Positions 8,841 through 28,530 of a DNA stretch of 32,717 nucleotides are shown here, piece after piece. Below the pieces are notes generated by a model. It had not been told where the DNA came from, did not search any database, and saw nothing but the letters and a program-made list of their open reading frames with translations. A program made the translations under genes and the position numbers. Position 1 is the first letter of the stretch. Every line of letters begins with the position of its first letter. Origin of the DNA: Zygnema cylindricum (taxonomy: Eukaryota; Streptophyta; Zygnematophyceae; Zygnematales; Zygnemataceae); assembly GCA_037447655.1 (NCBI GenBank), contig JBBHKE010000870.1:1-32717 (forward strand). Reading direction: 5' to 3'.

Positions 8841-10750
8841 GATTAAACTGGCCAGAAAACATTCAGATTAACCTTGAAGCTTACAGCCATTGCCGATTTC
8901 AGCTATCGAGGTGAGTCATAATTGAGTTTGCTATATGGCAGGTAGTGTAGAATATATTTTTAGAAGATGTCATTTTATGTTATGCTTCTTTTTTTAATGA
9001 CTGATGATCATTTTCTTAGTGATTAGTATTGTAGCTTTTGGGATGCCTATGAAGATTTGGCGTGCTGCTAGATTCTTAGGTATACAAAAAATTCATAGAT
9101 TTAATACATAAGGAGAAATTTAGTATTCACTTAGATGTCTAACGTCAATCAATTTTCACTTGTATGTTTGACGAGTGTGGAAATCTTGTTGTATAAAAGA
9201 CCCAATTACTTGTGTAGAAAGCTTTGTTTTGTTTTAAGTCTTTTGAGTTTTCGATTTATCTTTCTTTTTAATCTTAGCGTCGTTTTTTTATGGATAATGT
9301 TAAAATTCTCATCGTGGATAATGTTAGAATTCTCATCGTGGGGAATAGTAGTAAACGAATAATCAACAATCGGTATCGAAAAGTGCATTAGGTTATAAAT
9401 TTTGTACACAAAATGGAACGATTAAAGGATTAAAATAGTCAATCATAATAAGTATATGAACACAATCATTGAATTTTGGACATTGTTCGTGATTTTTTTT
9501 TTCAAATTGTTGGTTTTTTTCAAAATGTAAAGACAATTAAAAGTAAATGCAATTGGATGACTTTAGAGATCGATTTGAGAATTATTATTGGACATTTGTA
9601 ATTCTTCAAACCCAAATTATTTTTGGTTATTTTATATTTTAATTGAATTCTGAACTATCAAAAACCTCCTACAAACCCCTTGAAAATCCAAAAACCCTAA
9701 AAAGCTCGATTGGTAGTGAAAGATTTTGACGTTTTTTCAACGTACGAAACTAGTTGTTCAAAAAAATATTGATGTTTCCAATTAAAACTTATTGATTGAC
9801 ATCCTATTTTTTCTCAAATACTACATATTTGTGGAAAGTTTTATTTTCCGATCACGATTGACTGCTTGTCATTACTTATTGATTGAGATTGATAATCGAG
9901 ACTGATATTCGAAGATTGCTTTGTGAACATTGACAATTTCCCAAATCAGAAATTAAAAAAAAATATATTAATTTCCAATCAAAAATTATTTTGAATATTA
10001 TAAATCTGCCGATCAAAATTAATTTTGGACATTATAAATTTTATTCTATTGGATAACATTTCAATTTTTATTGTGAAAATGTCACATTTTGATGTTCGTA
10101 GGCAAGCATTTTCCATCTCGTTTTTTTCTCCCTATCCTTCTCCCTCTCTCTTTCATTCTCTCCCTTGCCCCCCCTCCTCCTCTCTCTCCCTCTCTTTTTT
10201 CATTCTTTGTTCCCTCTCTCCCTTTTCATCTCTCTCCCCCTTTTTTTTTCTCTCACTTTCTCTCCCTCGCTATCTTTCTCGCCCTCTCTCACCTTCTCCC
10301 CGTGTTTACCCCTCCCTCCCCTCTATCTCTGATTGGAACTCTATCAAAGCTTTTATCTAAATTAACGTCTTTTAAGTTCTAACCGATACATTGAAAGTCT
10401 CGCACTTTATTGTAACGTTATGTACTTGTTAGTGGTTTGCACATAATTTTGGTACTTTAAGTGATTCTTATTGGAATATTTTTCTATTATTATTATTATT
10501 ATTATTTGTCATAAGTAGGTTCACATACATCAGTTACGCTTAGGGTTATTTTTACCTCGAACCGCCTTTGTGGCTTCTCGGTCATCTAATGTTTTTATAG
10601 AGTATTTTAGTCTTCTTTGTTAATAATCAATATCAAAAGACAACTCAACAACAAACCTCTCCTTTTTTATTCTTTGTTTGTCATTTGTTACTTTGTAATT
10701 TGTCTCTTTTTGGCCACTCTTTTCTTTAACCTCTTCATAATTTTTTTTTT
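8841..10750. other. AT-rich intergenic DNA with one CT tract
   Basis: A 23-bp tandem pair (TGGATAATGTTA.AATTCTCATCG) at 9290-9340, a CT-rich microsatellite at 10120-10330 and (TTA)n at 10486-10506. No coding signal seen. Confidence 0.5.
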
Positions 10751-11284
10751 CTTTGTTTTGGCTTTTCATGGCTTCTCAATTCATAGGTTATGGGCCTCTC
10801 GTTCGACTGTATCAAACTCAGTCTCAAAGTTTCAAGGAAAAATTTCTACAATTGGATGTTTTAGATCCACACCTCCTTACTTTTGAAAAGATTTCAGGGC
10901 ACATGAATGGTGACGTCATAAATCTTCGCATATCTACAAAAACCTCAACCACTTATGCCGCCACGGAAATCGTTGTCGCTAAATGGAAATAAAAAGATTT
11001 GAGTGCATTCTTGCGCCTCGTCCTCTCATTGGACGACTCTGTCACGGCTCAGTTGGTTCTCTGTTGGTTCGAGCTACCACAACCTCCCATAAAACGTGAG
11101 CACTTTTATATAACGCATTCGAAACGAACACCTGGCCTAAAAAGCTTGCCCTGCCTAGATAGTTCATTGATAATCAAAAAGTTGAAAGCGATAGCATGCT
11201 AGTTTTTATCCAAAAAATCTAATCAGTAGCTAAATTTTATCCAAAAGGTCTAGTCGTTAACAGGTCAAGCAGGTACGGGGTCAA

Positions 11285-11482
11285 TTGGAATGTGTCAATT
11301 ATATAGTGAGTCGTAAAGATTTAATTATTGCGTTAGGCAGATTGCCCAACTCTTTTGACGCTTTTATTAGTACAGGAATTAATAGTTCAACCCACTTCAA
11401 CATTTCAGATTTAACCAATTGGTTAATATACGGAAAAAAAAGACTATCATTAAAAAATCTGACGTGCCTATTGATCATTTGA
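11285..11482 (+). pseudogene. Weak Copia-type gag remnant
   Basis: The frame contains IIALGRLPNSFDAFISTG and ISDLTNWL, resembling the LP.SFD.FI...L...DL segment of Copia gag (UBN2-like). Flanking frames are stopped and no protease, integrase or reverse transcriptase was seen. A decayed fragment at best. The open stretch 10767-10992 just upstream (MASQFIGYGPLV...) is not recognised and may be part of the same relic. Confidence 0.3.
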
Positions 11483-11730
11483 CATTAACCACTTTTGCTC
11501 TTAAAAAGTCTTTTACTGTTGCAAGATCTTGTCCTCATTTGCAAATATTGCAAAATTGTCCTCTTTTACAAATACTGAAAAGAATGGGACCATGTTGTAG
11601 ACCCGTGTCCAACATTCGCCCGAAAACAGAAAAAAAAAAGTACAATTGGGGCTATGGAACAATTGACGACTCCAAACCAAATTCAAAACATCTTGCGAAT
11701 CTTCATGTTTGCGCGAAAAATATGGTCTAG

Positions 11731-13117
11731 TTCTTTGCAATATTTGCAATACTGTATGAAAGTTTTTTTATCAGCATTAATTTTTGATATTATACATTTT
11801 TGATTCAAACATAATATCTGAATAATTTAAACAAAAAAAACAAGAAGTAAAAAACAAAGCAAAGAAAAATAAAAAACAAAACAAAATGCGTCATAAAACA
11901 AAATCAAAACACAGCAAAACAATTTTGTTTGCAATTGGAAGTGATTGATAAATATTTAAAATTTTCTCATTTAGATTGATTTGGGATTTTTTCCAATCCC
12001 AAATTGAGAATAATTAAACCAAGGTTTTTTTAGGGTTTTTGGGTTATAGTTTTTTTCACCGGGGAGATTGATTGAAATTTGTGATTCTCAAGATTTAGAA
12101 TGATTTTCAAAAAATGTGATGTTTCCATTTGATATTGATATTTGAACATTGACTTCTTCAAGGGTCGAATAAGATCATGGGAGATAGTCATTCTACCAAT
12201 TTGATACTCTCTGATATTTGCAATCAATGTAGAAGGTAAGGGTATAGTGGGCGAAAGAGAGAGATATTGGAGAAAGATATCCAAGATGAAAGAGAGAGGA
12301 ACCATGGCAAAGAAGAATAATGAAGCAAAAGATAAGACAAAAAAGAGACAAGAAGAAAACAAAAGGAGAAGCAAAAAAGTTTTCTCATTATAATCGGTAA
12401 ATTTGAATGTATAGAAATGAACAAGCTAAGTACTAAACCTAACTCTAGATTTAGAGTGGACTAGGTAGACGTCCACAAAAGAATCGAAGCCGCAAAGGAC
12501 TAAAAGGTAGTGTTTGTTGGTTTTGGACGATCTTCAGCGATCCATCGATTCTGACAAAAGTACCGATTCTCATGTATGTGACGTGACGTGACGGATCTGA
12601 GCGTACGGAATTGAACCAACGTTTACATGTTTTAATTAATGAGCTGTGTACGGAATTGCTTGAACAAATGTGCGGCAATTCCCGGTGGATACTCAACATG
12701 TATATACGGTCTAATTGGACCAATTTAGGTGTGCATTTAGTGTAGATCCTTATGAGGTAGAATACAAAGGCATTGCAGATCAGACAGAAAATCATCCCTT
12801 CATCCATCAATTTTAGAGAGCAAGTCAGACATCATAGTGAGACAAAGAATAGAATAGAATTTTGGCTTTATTACAAAATCTCTTGTAACAATTGTCCTAA
12901 ACGGACCATTAATCAAATCTATGACTTTTTCTGGAATCTATTCTGTCTACTTTTGTCTATTTGCTATAAATATATCTCCTTACTCTACCTCATTCCTATC
13001 TCTATTGTTTCTGTGACTCCCTAAAGCCCCTCTGCGTGTATTGATCTGTGGCCGGTCCATTTTGTATGTGGTTACGGGAATCCTTCCCGTTAGCTCGGAT
13101 GACCGACCCGGCGCATC
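11731..13117. other. Unassigned intergenic stretch
   Basis: AT-rich. A 119-codon minus-strand frame (12451-12810) is open but matches no family I know and has no clear splice or start signals. Nothing else supported. Confidence 0.4.
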
Positions 13118-13544
13118 AGTGTTGGGTATCGAGGTCCACTTGCCGATATTCGATATGTACCGAATTTTAGGTACCCGATAATCGATATATCGCTTCGATA
13201 TACTGATTATCGAAATATCGCGATATATTGCCGATATATCGCCGATATATCGTATCGACGATATATCGAAAATGAAAATTTTTTTTTTTTTTTTCAAAAC
13301 CCCCCCCCCCCCCCCCTCCCCCCCCCGGGAGGGGGGAATTTCCGTACGATTTTGCGTACGATTTTTCGTACAGTTTTCCGTACATTTTCCGTACTCTCAC
13401 TGTACGGACAAGCAATTTTTGCGATATATATCGCGATAATTTATGTTGGTTCCGGTACGATATATCGAGGAATCTGTTTGATCGATATTCGATATATCGA
13501 ATATCGAAATTATCGCGATATGAAACTACCCGATACCCAACACT
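13118..13544. mobile_element. Terminal-inverted-repeat element rich in cgatatatcg (427 bp)
   Basis: Left AGTGTTGGGTATCG, right CGATACCCAACACT, perfect 14-bp inverted repeats. The interior is packed with CGATATATCG-type palindromes, a C run meeting a G run (13298-13337), and four CGTACG/CCGTAC repeats (13342-13400). The tip recalls hAT ends (CAGTG), but no 8-bp duplication is seen. Confidence 0.7.
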
Positions 13545-13848
13545 ACTAAAAGGTATAAGTAATGACGGCTAATGACAAAGTCGGTGGACGGCAGAGTAAA
13601 GGACAAAAAGAATATTTAGTACAAGGAATCTAGGATGAAAGAATCATTAATCTACAATAAATATTGTGAAGGTACATTTTGACGTACGCATGAACAAGTG
13701 CGACAGACGTAATTAACGATAATAATGTTTCACTTAGCTAAAAGACAAAATGAGTACAATGATTCAAAGTGTGTTCAGATAGTCAAAAGGTATCCGTACA
13801 CGAACAGCAAGGTTACATGAGCCGACGTAAAGGGACGTGAAACGACAC

Positions 13849-14381
13849 TACACCGCCAATCGTTATTAGCGTTGTGTACGCTAATTCCGTCCCGTTTTTT
13901 TTTTTTTTTATTCCCATTAGTGTAGTTCATTCTATTTTTTTCTTTATTCTATTTAGGGTTATTTTCAGTACGTTGTCTCTTAAATAGAGTGGTGTACGGT
14001 CAGTGTCAGACCGTACATACATGTACCTTTTTAAGATAAAAAGTAGTTTTAGTAACCGCGGACGCATGAGAATGTGCGTTCTAAAAAGGAAAAAAACCCA
14101 GGTCGTAAAAAATCCCGCTCGCACATATTCGTCCGACAGCCGCGTTTCGACCGTGTGAATGTACGATTTGTGTACAATCTGTCAGATTTTGTACGGAGAC
14201 CTATATTAGTATAAGCATGTTTGCGACCGACATTTTTTTTTTCAAAGATCCAAATTACCATAACCAAACAATTAGAATGTATGATTTTTTCCAAAATTTT
14301 CAAATTCTTAAATAGCGTACACAACGGTAATTATTTTTATACGCTAAAAAAACTTACACGCTAATAACGATTGGCGGTGTA
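13849..14381 (-). mobile_element. MITE family A, long copy 2, inverted relative to copy 1
   Basis: Ends TACACCGCCAATCGTTATTA and AATAACGATTGGCGGTGTA. Its reverse complement matches 7894-8437 over almost the whole length, with a few substitutions visible, so the two copies are recent. TA on both sides. Confidence 0.85.
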
Positions 14382-16699
14382 CTGTACCATATTCAAAATA
14401 GCGTACGCACATGTTGACTTTGATCAGATATTTCGAGTAAGTAGGAAGATTCCTAGGACCACGTGCACCAGATCAGATTAACAAGATTCGCAGAAGCGAC
14501 GAACTTGACAAGTCACAGAGGTTGAAGTAGACAGAGGTATAGGTGGGGAGAGTAAAGGCATTCACATGTAGCAAGACATAAGTAGATAGACGTTCAGCAA
14601 AGAGATTCCATTATAATAGAAAGGAATACAAATGAAACGAAAGGACGATGTCCAGTAATAAGCTGATTCTGAATGCTAAAACTGCCAAGCTTAATTTGTC
14701 TGTGAATGATAAATCCTACCTCTTCTCCTATGCTATTTATCCTCATGCAAACAAAAGCAACTAAGTGGCGGTCGTATGATCAAGTGCCACGTGTACAATT
14801 CTTTTGACAATAATGCATCGTGAAAACGTCTGCACGTCTGCCTAGCACCTGATTTAATGTTGCCGCTATGAAATCGGTAATGATGCTGTGACGATGCGAT
14901 TTCGTAGTACCAATGAAATCGCGTGAATCGCTGTACGAAATAATCGCCTAGAATCGCACTAAAAACAATAGCACAATCATACATTTGAAAAGTACAGTTT
15001 ACTAATTACATAACTAAAAATTGTACTTCAACAATAAAAAACCCTAAAACTTTACAAAAGTCTTAAAAACCCAATAAAAAACCTTAAAAAATCCTAAAAC
15101 CTTACAAAAGTCTTAAAAACCCAATAAAAAACCTTGGAAAAATCCCTAAAACCTTATAATAACCGTGAAATATTATAAATACTCTAGTAAACGTTTAAAA
15201 TCCTATACAATATGTGATTGGGGGGAAGTAGAAATTGGAAACAAAACATTGAAAGATTGAGAGTGAAAAGCGAAATTGGAAATTGGAAGCTGATTTTTGG
15301 AAGATGATTAAGAGTAATTTTATGTTTATTTCGAAATCATTATTTTTTCTTTGAATCTCTTGCGATTTCGAAAAAAAATCAATAAATTGAGTATAGAGAA
15401 CGTCTTAAACACCTAGAAAAATAAATAATAGAATAACTAAATGTACAAATCAAACCAAACATGTACACTTAAAACTAACCAACAACAAAACGAATGTAGG
15501 TTTTTTTTATTTGACGAGAAAATTTTGTCCACAAAAAAAAAAAAAAAAAAAACACAAACCATGTCATCGACCACAATTTTCAAAAAGAAATATCCAGTTC
15601 CAAGAATCCACACTATATTATACAGCTCGTATCAACAAAAAAATTATTGTGCTAATCTACACTATGTTACATTATCCCAAATTAAAATACTATATTTTAT
15701 GCCCGAACGTAACACAACAACATCTACATATATTAGTCCACACTATTGTACATAATCCTCAGTTGCTATCATAAACGAGCATCTAAATCCATACTATATT
15801 TTGTGTCCTAGAAAACCCTAAAAACAATGTTATAAGATTTAACAATCCATTTTGGATGAAATTAATGTATTCGTCTTTAATCTAGAAAGTATTAATATAA
15901 ATCTCATATTTTTTCTTTCAAAAGTTTTCACATTTAGCAAAAACAATTGCCAAATACTCCTAAAATTTATACTCACCTTTTCTTTTTAAGCCAAAAACAA
16001 AGGGTCAAACTTTTGAAGTCGGAATAATCCAACCAACCATTGGTTTGAAGAAGGAAATAAAAAGTAAAAATTAAAATGCTACGAACTCATATAATATTCT
16101 CATGGGTGCCTATTACATGTTGTGATCGATTTTTTTTGTAATTTGTTTTGCCATTCGTTCCGTATTTTTTTTGCGTAATTTGTGTGACATGAATTCTAGA
16201 ATATTTTCTCCAAAAGATCGTTTCACAATGTTGTTTTGTGTTTCACAATATTTCTTTTTGTAGTATTTTTGTAAAATATTTCTTTCATATAGTTTAGTAA
16301 TTGCTTTCGCATTTAACATTTTGCAACATTTTTCCATAATTTGTTTCATTAGGAACCCCCTTTCTCTCTCTCTCTCCCGCTTTCCCTCTTTCTCCCCCTC
16401 TCTCTCTCTCGCTCTCCCTCCCTCTCCCCCTTCCTCTCTCTCTCCCTCTCCCTTAAATTTTCTTTTATAAACCATAAAATATTGTTTTGTACCGTTTTCC
16501 CGTTCATATTGTTTTTTGTTAACCCTTTTTTTTTGTAAAATATAATATTCTTTCGTCTCCCTTTTTAGTAAAAAAAAAAAAAACCGTTTAAAAATGTCGA
16601 TCCGTATAACTTTTTTCGTAAAATAAACTTTTATAAACTTTTCCGTAACCTTTTCCGTAACTTTTTCTGTTTTTTTTCGTTAAATTATTTAAATAAAAT
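14382..16699. other. Intergenic DNA 3' of the NRL gene
   Basis: A tandem of about 52 bp (AAAACCTTACAAAAGTCTTA..., 15040-15150) and a CT tract at 16360-16455. Frames of 80-105 codons here are not recognised. Confidence 0.45.
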
Positions 16700-24062
<7,363 letters not shown>

Positions 24063-24608
24063 GGTGGAAAAAAATTAGCTTCAAAAAACTTGAAAAATAG
24101 CACAAATTTTGAATTGAAAGGAAGAATATTTGGTTGAAGTTATACTCTAATGAGAGAATTGAGAGAGTTGAGGGAATTTATGGTCTCGTAGGATCGTTTT
24201 TTGGTCAGTTTTGGTGATAGCTGTTAAAATTCGGCGAGACAAGGGTCCGAAAAAGACACTTCGAGTGTTTAAGAACAGGATACGATTTGAAATAAATATT
24301 TTGCAAAAATCGGACGGTCAGATTTGCTGCAAGGCGACAGAATTCTTCGGCGCGCCAAAGTCTGCGATCGCTCTGTCAAAATGTCAGTCAGCGTTTTGGA
24401 CGTATTTGGAATTGTTATGACTTGTGGAAAAACGACATGTTAATAATTTTGCCGCGCGGTCGCAATCTGTGAAATATTGTGATTCGTACGGAATAAGCAT
24501 GAGAGGCGTAATGTGCAACGACGATTTGTCCACGTGGAAGAGTAATGTACTCGATTTGCTTCTGTCAGATTGGCAAAATATTGCCGAAAGGGCTCCGCTA
24601 CATCGGAC
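24063..24608. other. NRL upstream region
   Basis: Likely 5' UTR and promoter. No convincing TATA box chosen. Two plus-strand frames of about 68 codons are unrecognised. Confidence 0.4.
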
Positions 24609-24829
24609 TACACCCGTCTACTGCTAATAGAGTTGATATTTTTTGGCGCCACCTAAAACATCTTTTTTTCGTGCACACTTCTGAGATTGTTGATCTGACG
24701 GTTGCAATTGAAATAAAAGATCCTCATATTCCGAATGGCAGTCTCCAATCGAAATCGGAGAGTGTTTACGGGGAAAAGGTGTTTCTAGTGGCGAAAAAAA
24801 TATCGACACTAATAGCGATATAGGGTGTG
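24609..24829 (+). mobile_element. MITE family A, diverged short copy
   Basis: Left TACACCCGTCTACTGCTAATAG, right CACTAATAGCGATATAGGGTGTG (last base changed from A). The shared inner segments GGCGCCACCTAAAACATC and GTGGCGAAAAAAATATCG are complementary in outline. Confidence 0.7.
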
Positions 24830-24846
24830 CTTTTTGGGTCAAACAG

Positions 24847-24866
24847 TACACCGTGTATCGCTATTA
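24847..24866 (+). mobile_element. Solo left terminus of MITE family A
   Basis: TACACCGTGTATCGCTATTA matches the family terminus exactly, then stops where the second terminal-inverted-repeat family begins at 24867. Looks like a family A copy cut by insertion of the other element. Confidence 0.6.
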
Positions 24867-25268
24867 AGGGCACTCACCCATATGATAAAGTTAGGGTTTT
24901 TTTTTCGTTTTCCTCCAAAACTTAGCTCTCAACCAGAAAATCCGCAGTCGTACCAAAAAATTAGAATTACCACAGTACAGTTTGCGTCACTTTGAAACTT
25001 TAAATGTACTGCAGTTTGTCGTCTAGCGCGTTTCGACCCACTTTCGCGTCCCTCCAGCTCATCTTCAAACTTCTACTCAAATCACCTCGCGAGCTGATTT
25101 TAACTAATGTTTTATGATGTGAACGAATAAGCAGACGTTGTCACACGCGTCGGAGGTTTTTGAAAACTTTTCTACGCGGAGTACCAAAAAAAAATCCACT
25201 ACACGTTTACAGTCTGTGCGTGCTTTTTTCCGTGCACTTTTTTTTCCGTACAGGTGCCGTGTAGGGGT
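24867..25268. mobile_element. Terminal segment of family B element
   Basis: Begins AGGGCACTCACCCATATG and matches the reverse complement of the right end of 31217-32131: shared GTCGTCTAGCGC, AAATCACCTCGCGA, GCAGA.GTTGTC, CGGAGTACCAAAAAA and CCGTACAGG. Similarity stops at about 25268, next to the fold-back element. A matching second terminus was not found. Confidence 0.65.
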
Positions 25269-25271
25269 CTC

Positions 25272-25583
25272 GACCATAGCTCAAAAGTAGTTGAAAGTAG
25301 GCCCATACAATATGCCAATTGTATGCAAAACATACAATATGACCTTAAGAGCCATTTTGTATTCGGACCTATTCGGACCAATTAAAGCATTCGGACCAAA
25401 AATTGGACCAATTAAAACATTCGGACCAAAAAAAGAAATTTACACCGTCAGATTCGTACGATCGGACGGTCCCTGATCAAAGTAGCGATATAAGAAGATC
25501 ACATGAAAAGCCCATAACACAACTTACGATAAAGGCGCCGACCAAAGGCCTACCATAAAAACGCCTACTTTTGAACTATGGTC
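25272..25583. mobile_element. Fold-back element (about 312 bp)
   Basis: Arms GACCATAGCTCAAAAGTAG... (25272-25302, with a 10-bp internal duplication) and GCCTACTTTTGAACTATGGTC (25563-25583). The interior has a short tandem of CGGACCAATTAAA.CATT units (25370-25432). Each arm is also next to CTCGACCA. Confidence 0.6.
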
Positions 25584-27422
25584 TCGACCAACGGACGCCA
25601 TTTCGTCAAAAGCGAAGTCCGTGAAGGCGCCTCTTTCTCCTTCCCTCTCCCATTACCACATCTATCCCACAATTCTTACAATGAAAAACGGAAAACGGCA
25701 CCAATTGAAAGGTCTCTGAAAAATATTACTTTTGATTGTCTTTGGGCATATTTTAATGACAAATAGAGTGAGAAAGGACGAAAAAACAAAATCGGGAAAC
25801 CATGGCGTATAGTTTTGGAACTAGTGACGTCGACGCTATCTCATAAGTGAGCGTGACGTAAAAATGTCACAAACCCTAAACATCTACAATGTCACAAAAA
25901 ACCATTATACAGTAGACGCCTACAACCGTCGCTATTTTGTAAACGTCATCAATTGTCGCAAGTTTTGTAGTTGTTTACAACCGTCACAAATTACACCCAC
26001 GTCAGGTCGGACCAAAATGGAACTGAACAAAACCGCACTGAAACGGACCGGACCGAACCGAACTGAACCGAACCAATTCTATCCAAAGTGCTAATGAGTA
26101 GAAGAGCTAAGAATAATTTAGAGTCTTTTATTTCTGGTTTATTATTTTATCTTTTGGTTGGCGCTACTTGGACGATTTGTAACAGTTTAGGAAAAAAACA
26201 ATCTTATTATTATTATTATCGACCTTTTATGTTCGGGCCTAGAAAAGGCACCCAAATAGTGTTATTAATTATAACATTAATTCACCGTGTGTGTCCCTCG
26301 TCTGTGATGTCACGTGCTCCGGTTCGATCCCCGTCGAATAATTTAATAACGTGTATTCTTCAAGTCATTTTGATAATGTATATTCTGTAACTGACACCTG
26401 TGGAAATAGGTACATTTGCCAGCCGTCTTTTACCTGGACGTCATATTTTCAAAACCTGGCCGTCATATTTTTAGAACATGACTGGACCGTCTTGACTTCT
26501 GACCATTCTGTTCAATGAATCAAATATTAGAGTATCCTCATCAAATATCGGGTGTGACCACTGTCGTCTCCTCTCCGCCTAAAGATACGAGATACGACCA
26601 GCCTGGCAGATCAAGAATATTTTGTCTGTAGAAAATTTATTTTTACCGTTGACACCACTGTCATATTAAAATTTGACGCGTGTTCATATCTTTTTTGGCA
26701 CTGTGGCTGGAGAGTCACTGCCCTGCTGTTAATAACGACAAAATTAAGTCAGGGTACAGCCTCTCGTCTATGCTGTCAGCCGGTCAGCGATGAGAGGTAA
26801 AGCACAGCCTGTATGACGTCATCGTGTCGGAGGGAGACGTGGCAGAATGTCACACAAGTTTGCTTTATATCCGTACGTACCATTTAATGTCAAAGCTGGA
26901 AAGTACAGTACAGTACCGTACTGTCCTAGAAGACAAGCAAGGAGATTTGTTGTGAACCAGCCTCCAGACTGACCGTCGCTTTTGAGATTCTGTAAAAAAT
27001 AATTGACGGTCAGCGTCCTCCGTCAACCGTCACCTGCCAGCCTGCCGACTGTTTCAACTTTTTTTTGGGTTTGTCTTTAAGCGCGCTTTGCGCTATTTGC
27101 TTTGCAAAATTTTCAGTTAAGTATTTATTAGCCAATGAGAAACGGTCTATACAAGTGGAAATAACGTTTATTGTGATTTTTCTAATTTTTTGAAGAGTTT
27201 TTCTTGATTTTCAAGGGTTTCAGACTTTCAGGGTTTTTTTGTTTTGTTTTTTTCAAAATATAGAATATGCCTTCAACCACTCAAAAACGCCCAGATCTAT
27301 TTTTAACACGTGCAAAAATCGCATCGGGGCGAAACTTTTGATTTCTGCCGAGATCTTAAAAATTTGCTGACTTGAAAAAGTGAAGTGAAAATAGACCGAA
27401 CGTTTAGTTTTTAACTGTACAG
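25584..27422. other. Unassigned intergenic stretch
   Basis: Short GACCGGACCGAACC tandem at 26040-26070 and a CAGTACAGTACCGTACTG palindrome at about 26910. No gene recognised. Confidence 0.45.
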
Positions 27423-27643
27423 TACACCGTGTATCGCTATTAGTGTTGACAACTTTTTCGCCACTTAAAACATCTCATCTCCGTACACACTTCTCCAATT
27501 TTCAAATGAAGACCGCCAATTGAAAGCTGAAAATCTAAACTTTCATTCGCAACCGTCAGATCTAAAATCCGACAAGTGTGTACGGAGAAAATATGTTTTA
27601 AGTGGCGAAAAAAACATTATCGCTAATAGCGATACATGGTGTA
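27423..27643 (+). mobile_element. MITE family A, short fold-back copy (221 bp)
   Basis: Ends TACACCGTGTATCGCTATTA and TAATAGCGATACATGGTGTA. Inner arms CTCCGTACACACTTCTCC and CCGACAAGTGTGTACGGAG, and CGCCACTTAAAACAT and ATGTTTTAAGTGGCG, pair along the whole length. Confidence 0.85.
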
Positions 27644-27800
27644 GTTGACTGCCGTTTGTTTTTTCAGCCTGTTTTTGGCCGGTTGTCGTTGTACTGCACC
27701 GGCTGATTGGCGTCCGAATCAAATAGTTTTTTGATGGCCGAAGCAAATCTTCCGAACTTTTTCCTGTCACATGACAGTAAAAATACTGAAACTGTACTAT

Positions 27801-27985
27801 TTTTCACATAACGTACAGATTTATTCACATAACGTACATCTTTTTTCACGTAACGTACAGATCTTTTCACATAACTTACAGATCTTTTCACATAACTTAC
27901 AGATATTTTCACATATCGTACATATCTACTCACATATCGTACATATCTTTTCACATATCGTACAGATTTGTTCACATGGCTTACA
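27801..27985 (+). repeat. 21-bp minisatellite, about 9 units
   Basis: Unit close to TTTTCACATAACGTACAGAT. Later units change to CATATCGTACATATC. The period of 7 codons keeps both strands open in one frame (SHNVQIF on plus, RYVKRSV on minus), so those frames are artefacts of the repeat. Confidence 0.85.
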
Positions 27986-28001
27986 TTGACAGTCAGTGTA
28001 C

Positions 28002-28230
28002 TACACCGTGTATCGCAACTAGTGCAGATAAATTTTACGCCAATTAAAACATCTTTTATCCGTACACACCTGTCCGATTTTCGATTTGAGACCGCCAATC
28101 GGAAGCTCAAAATCTTACCTTTCAATCTTAACCGTCAGATCCAACATCCGACGTGTATGTACGGAGTAATAATGTTTTAGGAGACGAAAAAAAGTACAAA
28201 AAATCAGCTCTAATAACGATTCACGGTGTA
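28002..28230 (+). mobile_element. MITE family A, short fold-back copy (229 bp)
   Basis: Ends TACACCGTGTATCGCAACTA and TAATAACGATTCACGGTGTA, TA-flanked, with the same inner hairpin (CCGTACACACCTGTCCG and CGACGTGTATGTACGG). It lies 300 bp upstream of the small ORF at 28531. Confidence 0.82.
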
Positions 28231-28530
28231 CTGTTTCAACGGTACACATCGACAGCCGCATCCGTACACTATTGTAAAGTCCACAGCATTACGAGATTCT
28301 ACTGCTATTTCAAATTTTCAACGGACCCTATGTACGGACAGTCAACGAAACTCAAATTTGTCGTATGTGCAAGCTTCCTCGGCACGACGCGGATCTTCTT
28401 TGTCGGCTCTGTCCGTACCGATCGTCAGCTGATTATTAGTGTGGATAATTCCTCGCTTTTCCGACGTGAGTACGGAACTTTAAAATTATTTTTCCCTCTC
28501 GCCTTCCTTCCTTCCTGACGTGGAAAATCC

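Noticed and set aside
15040-15150. AAACCCTAAA motifs as plant telomere repeats
   Set aside because: Isolated motifs within a longer tandem; no continuous TTTAGGG array.
26300-26335. tRNA or SINE from GGTTCGATCCC
   Set aside because: The T-arm stem does not pair well and no A box or cloverleaf could be placed upstream.
27664-28125. 153-residue minus-strand protein with YVKRSVR repeats
   Set aside because: Produced by the 21-bp minisatellite, whose period is a multiple of three.
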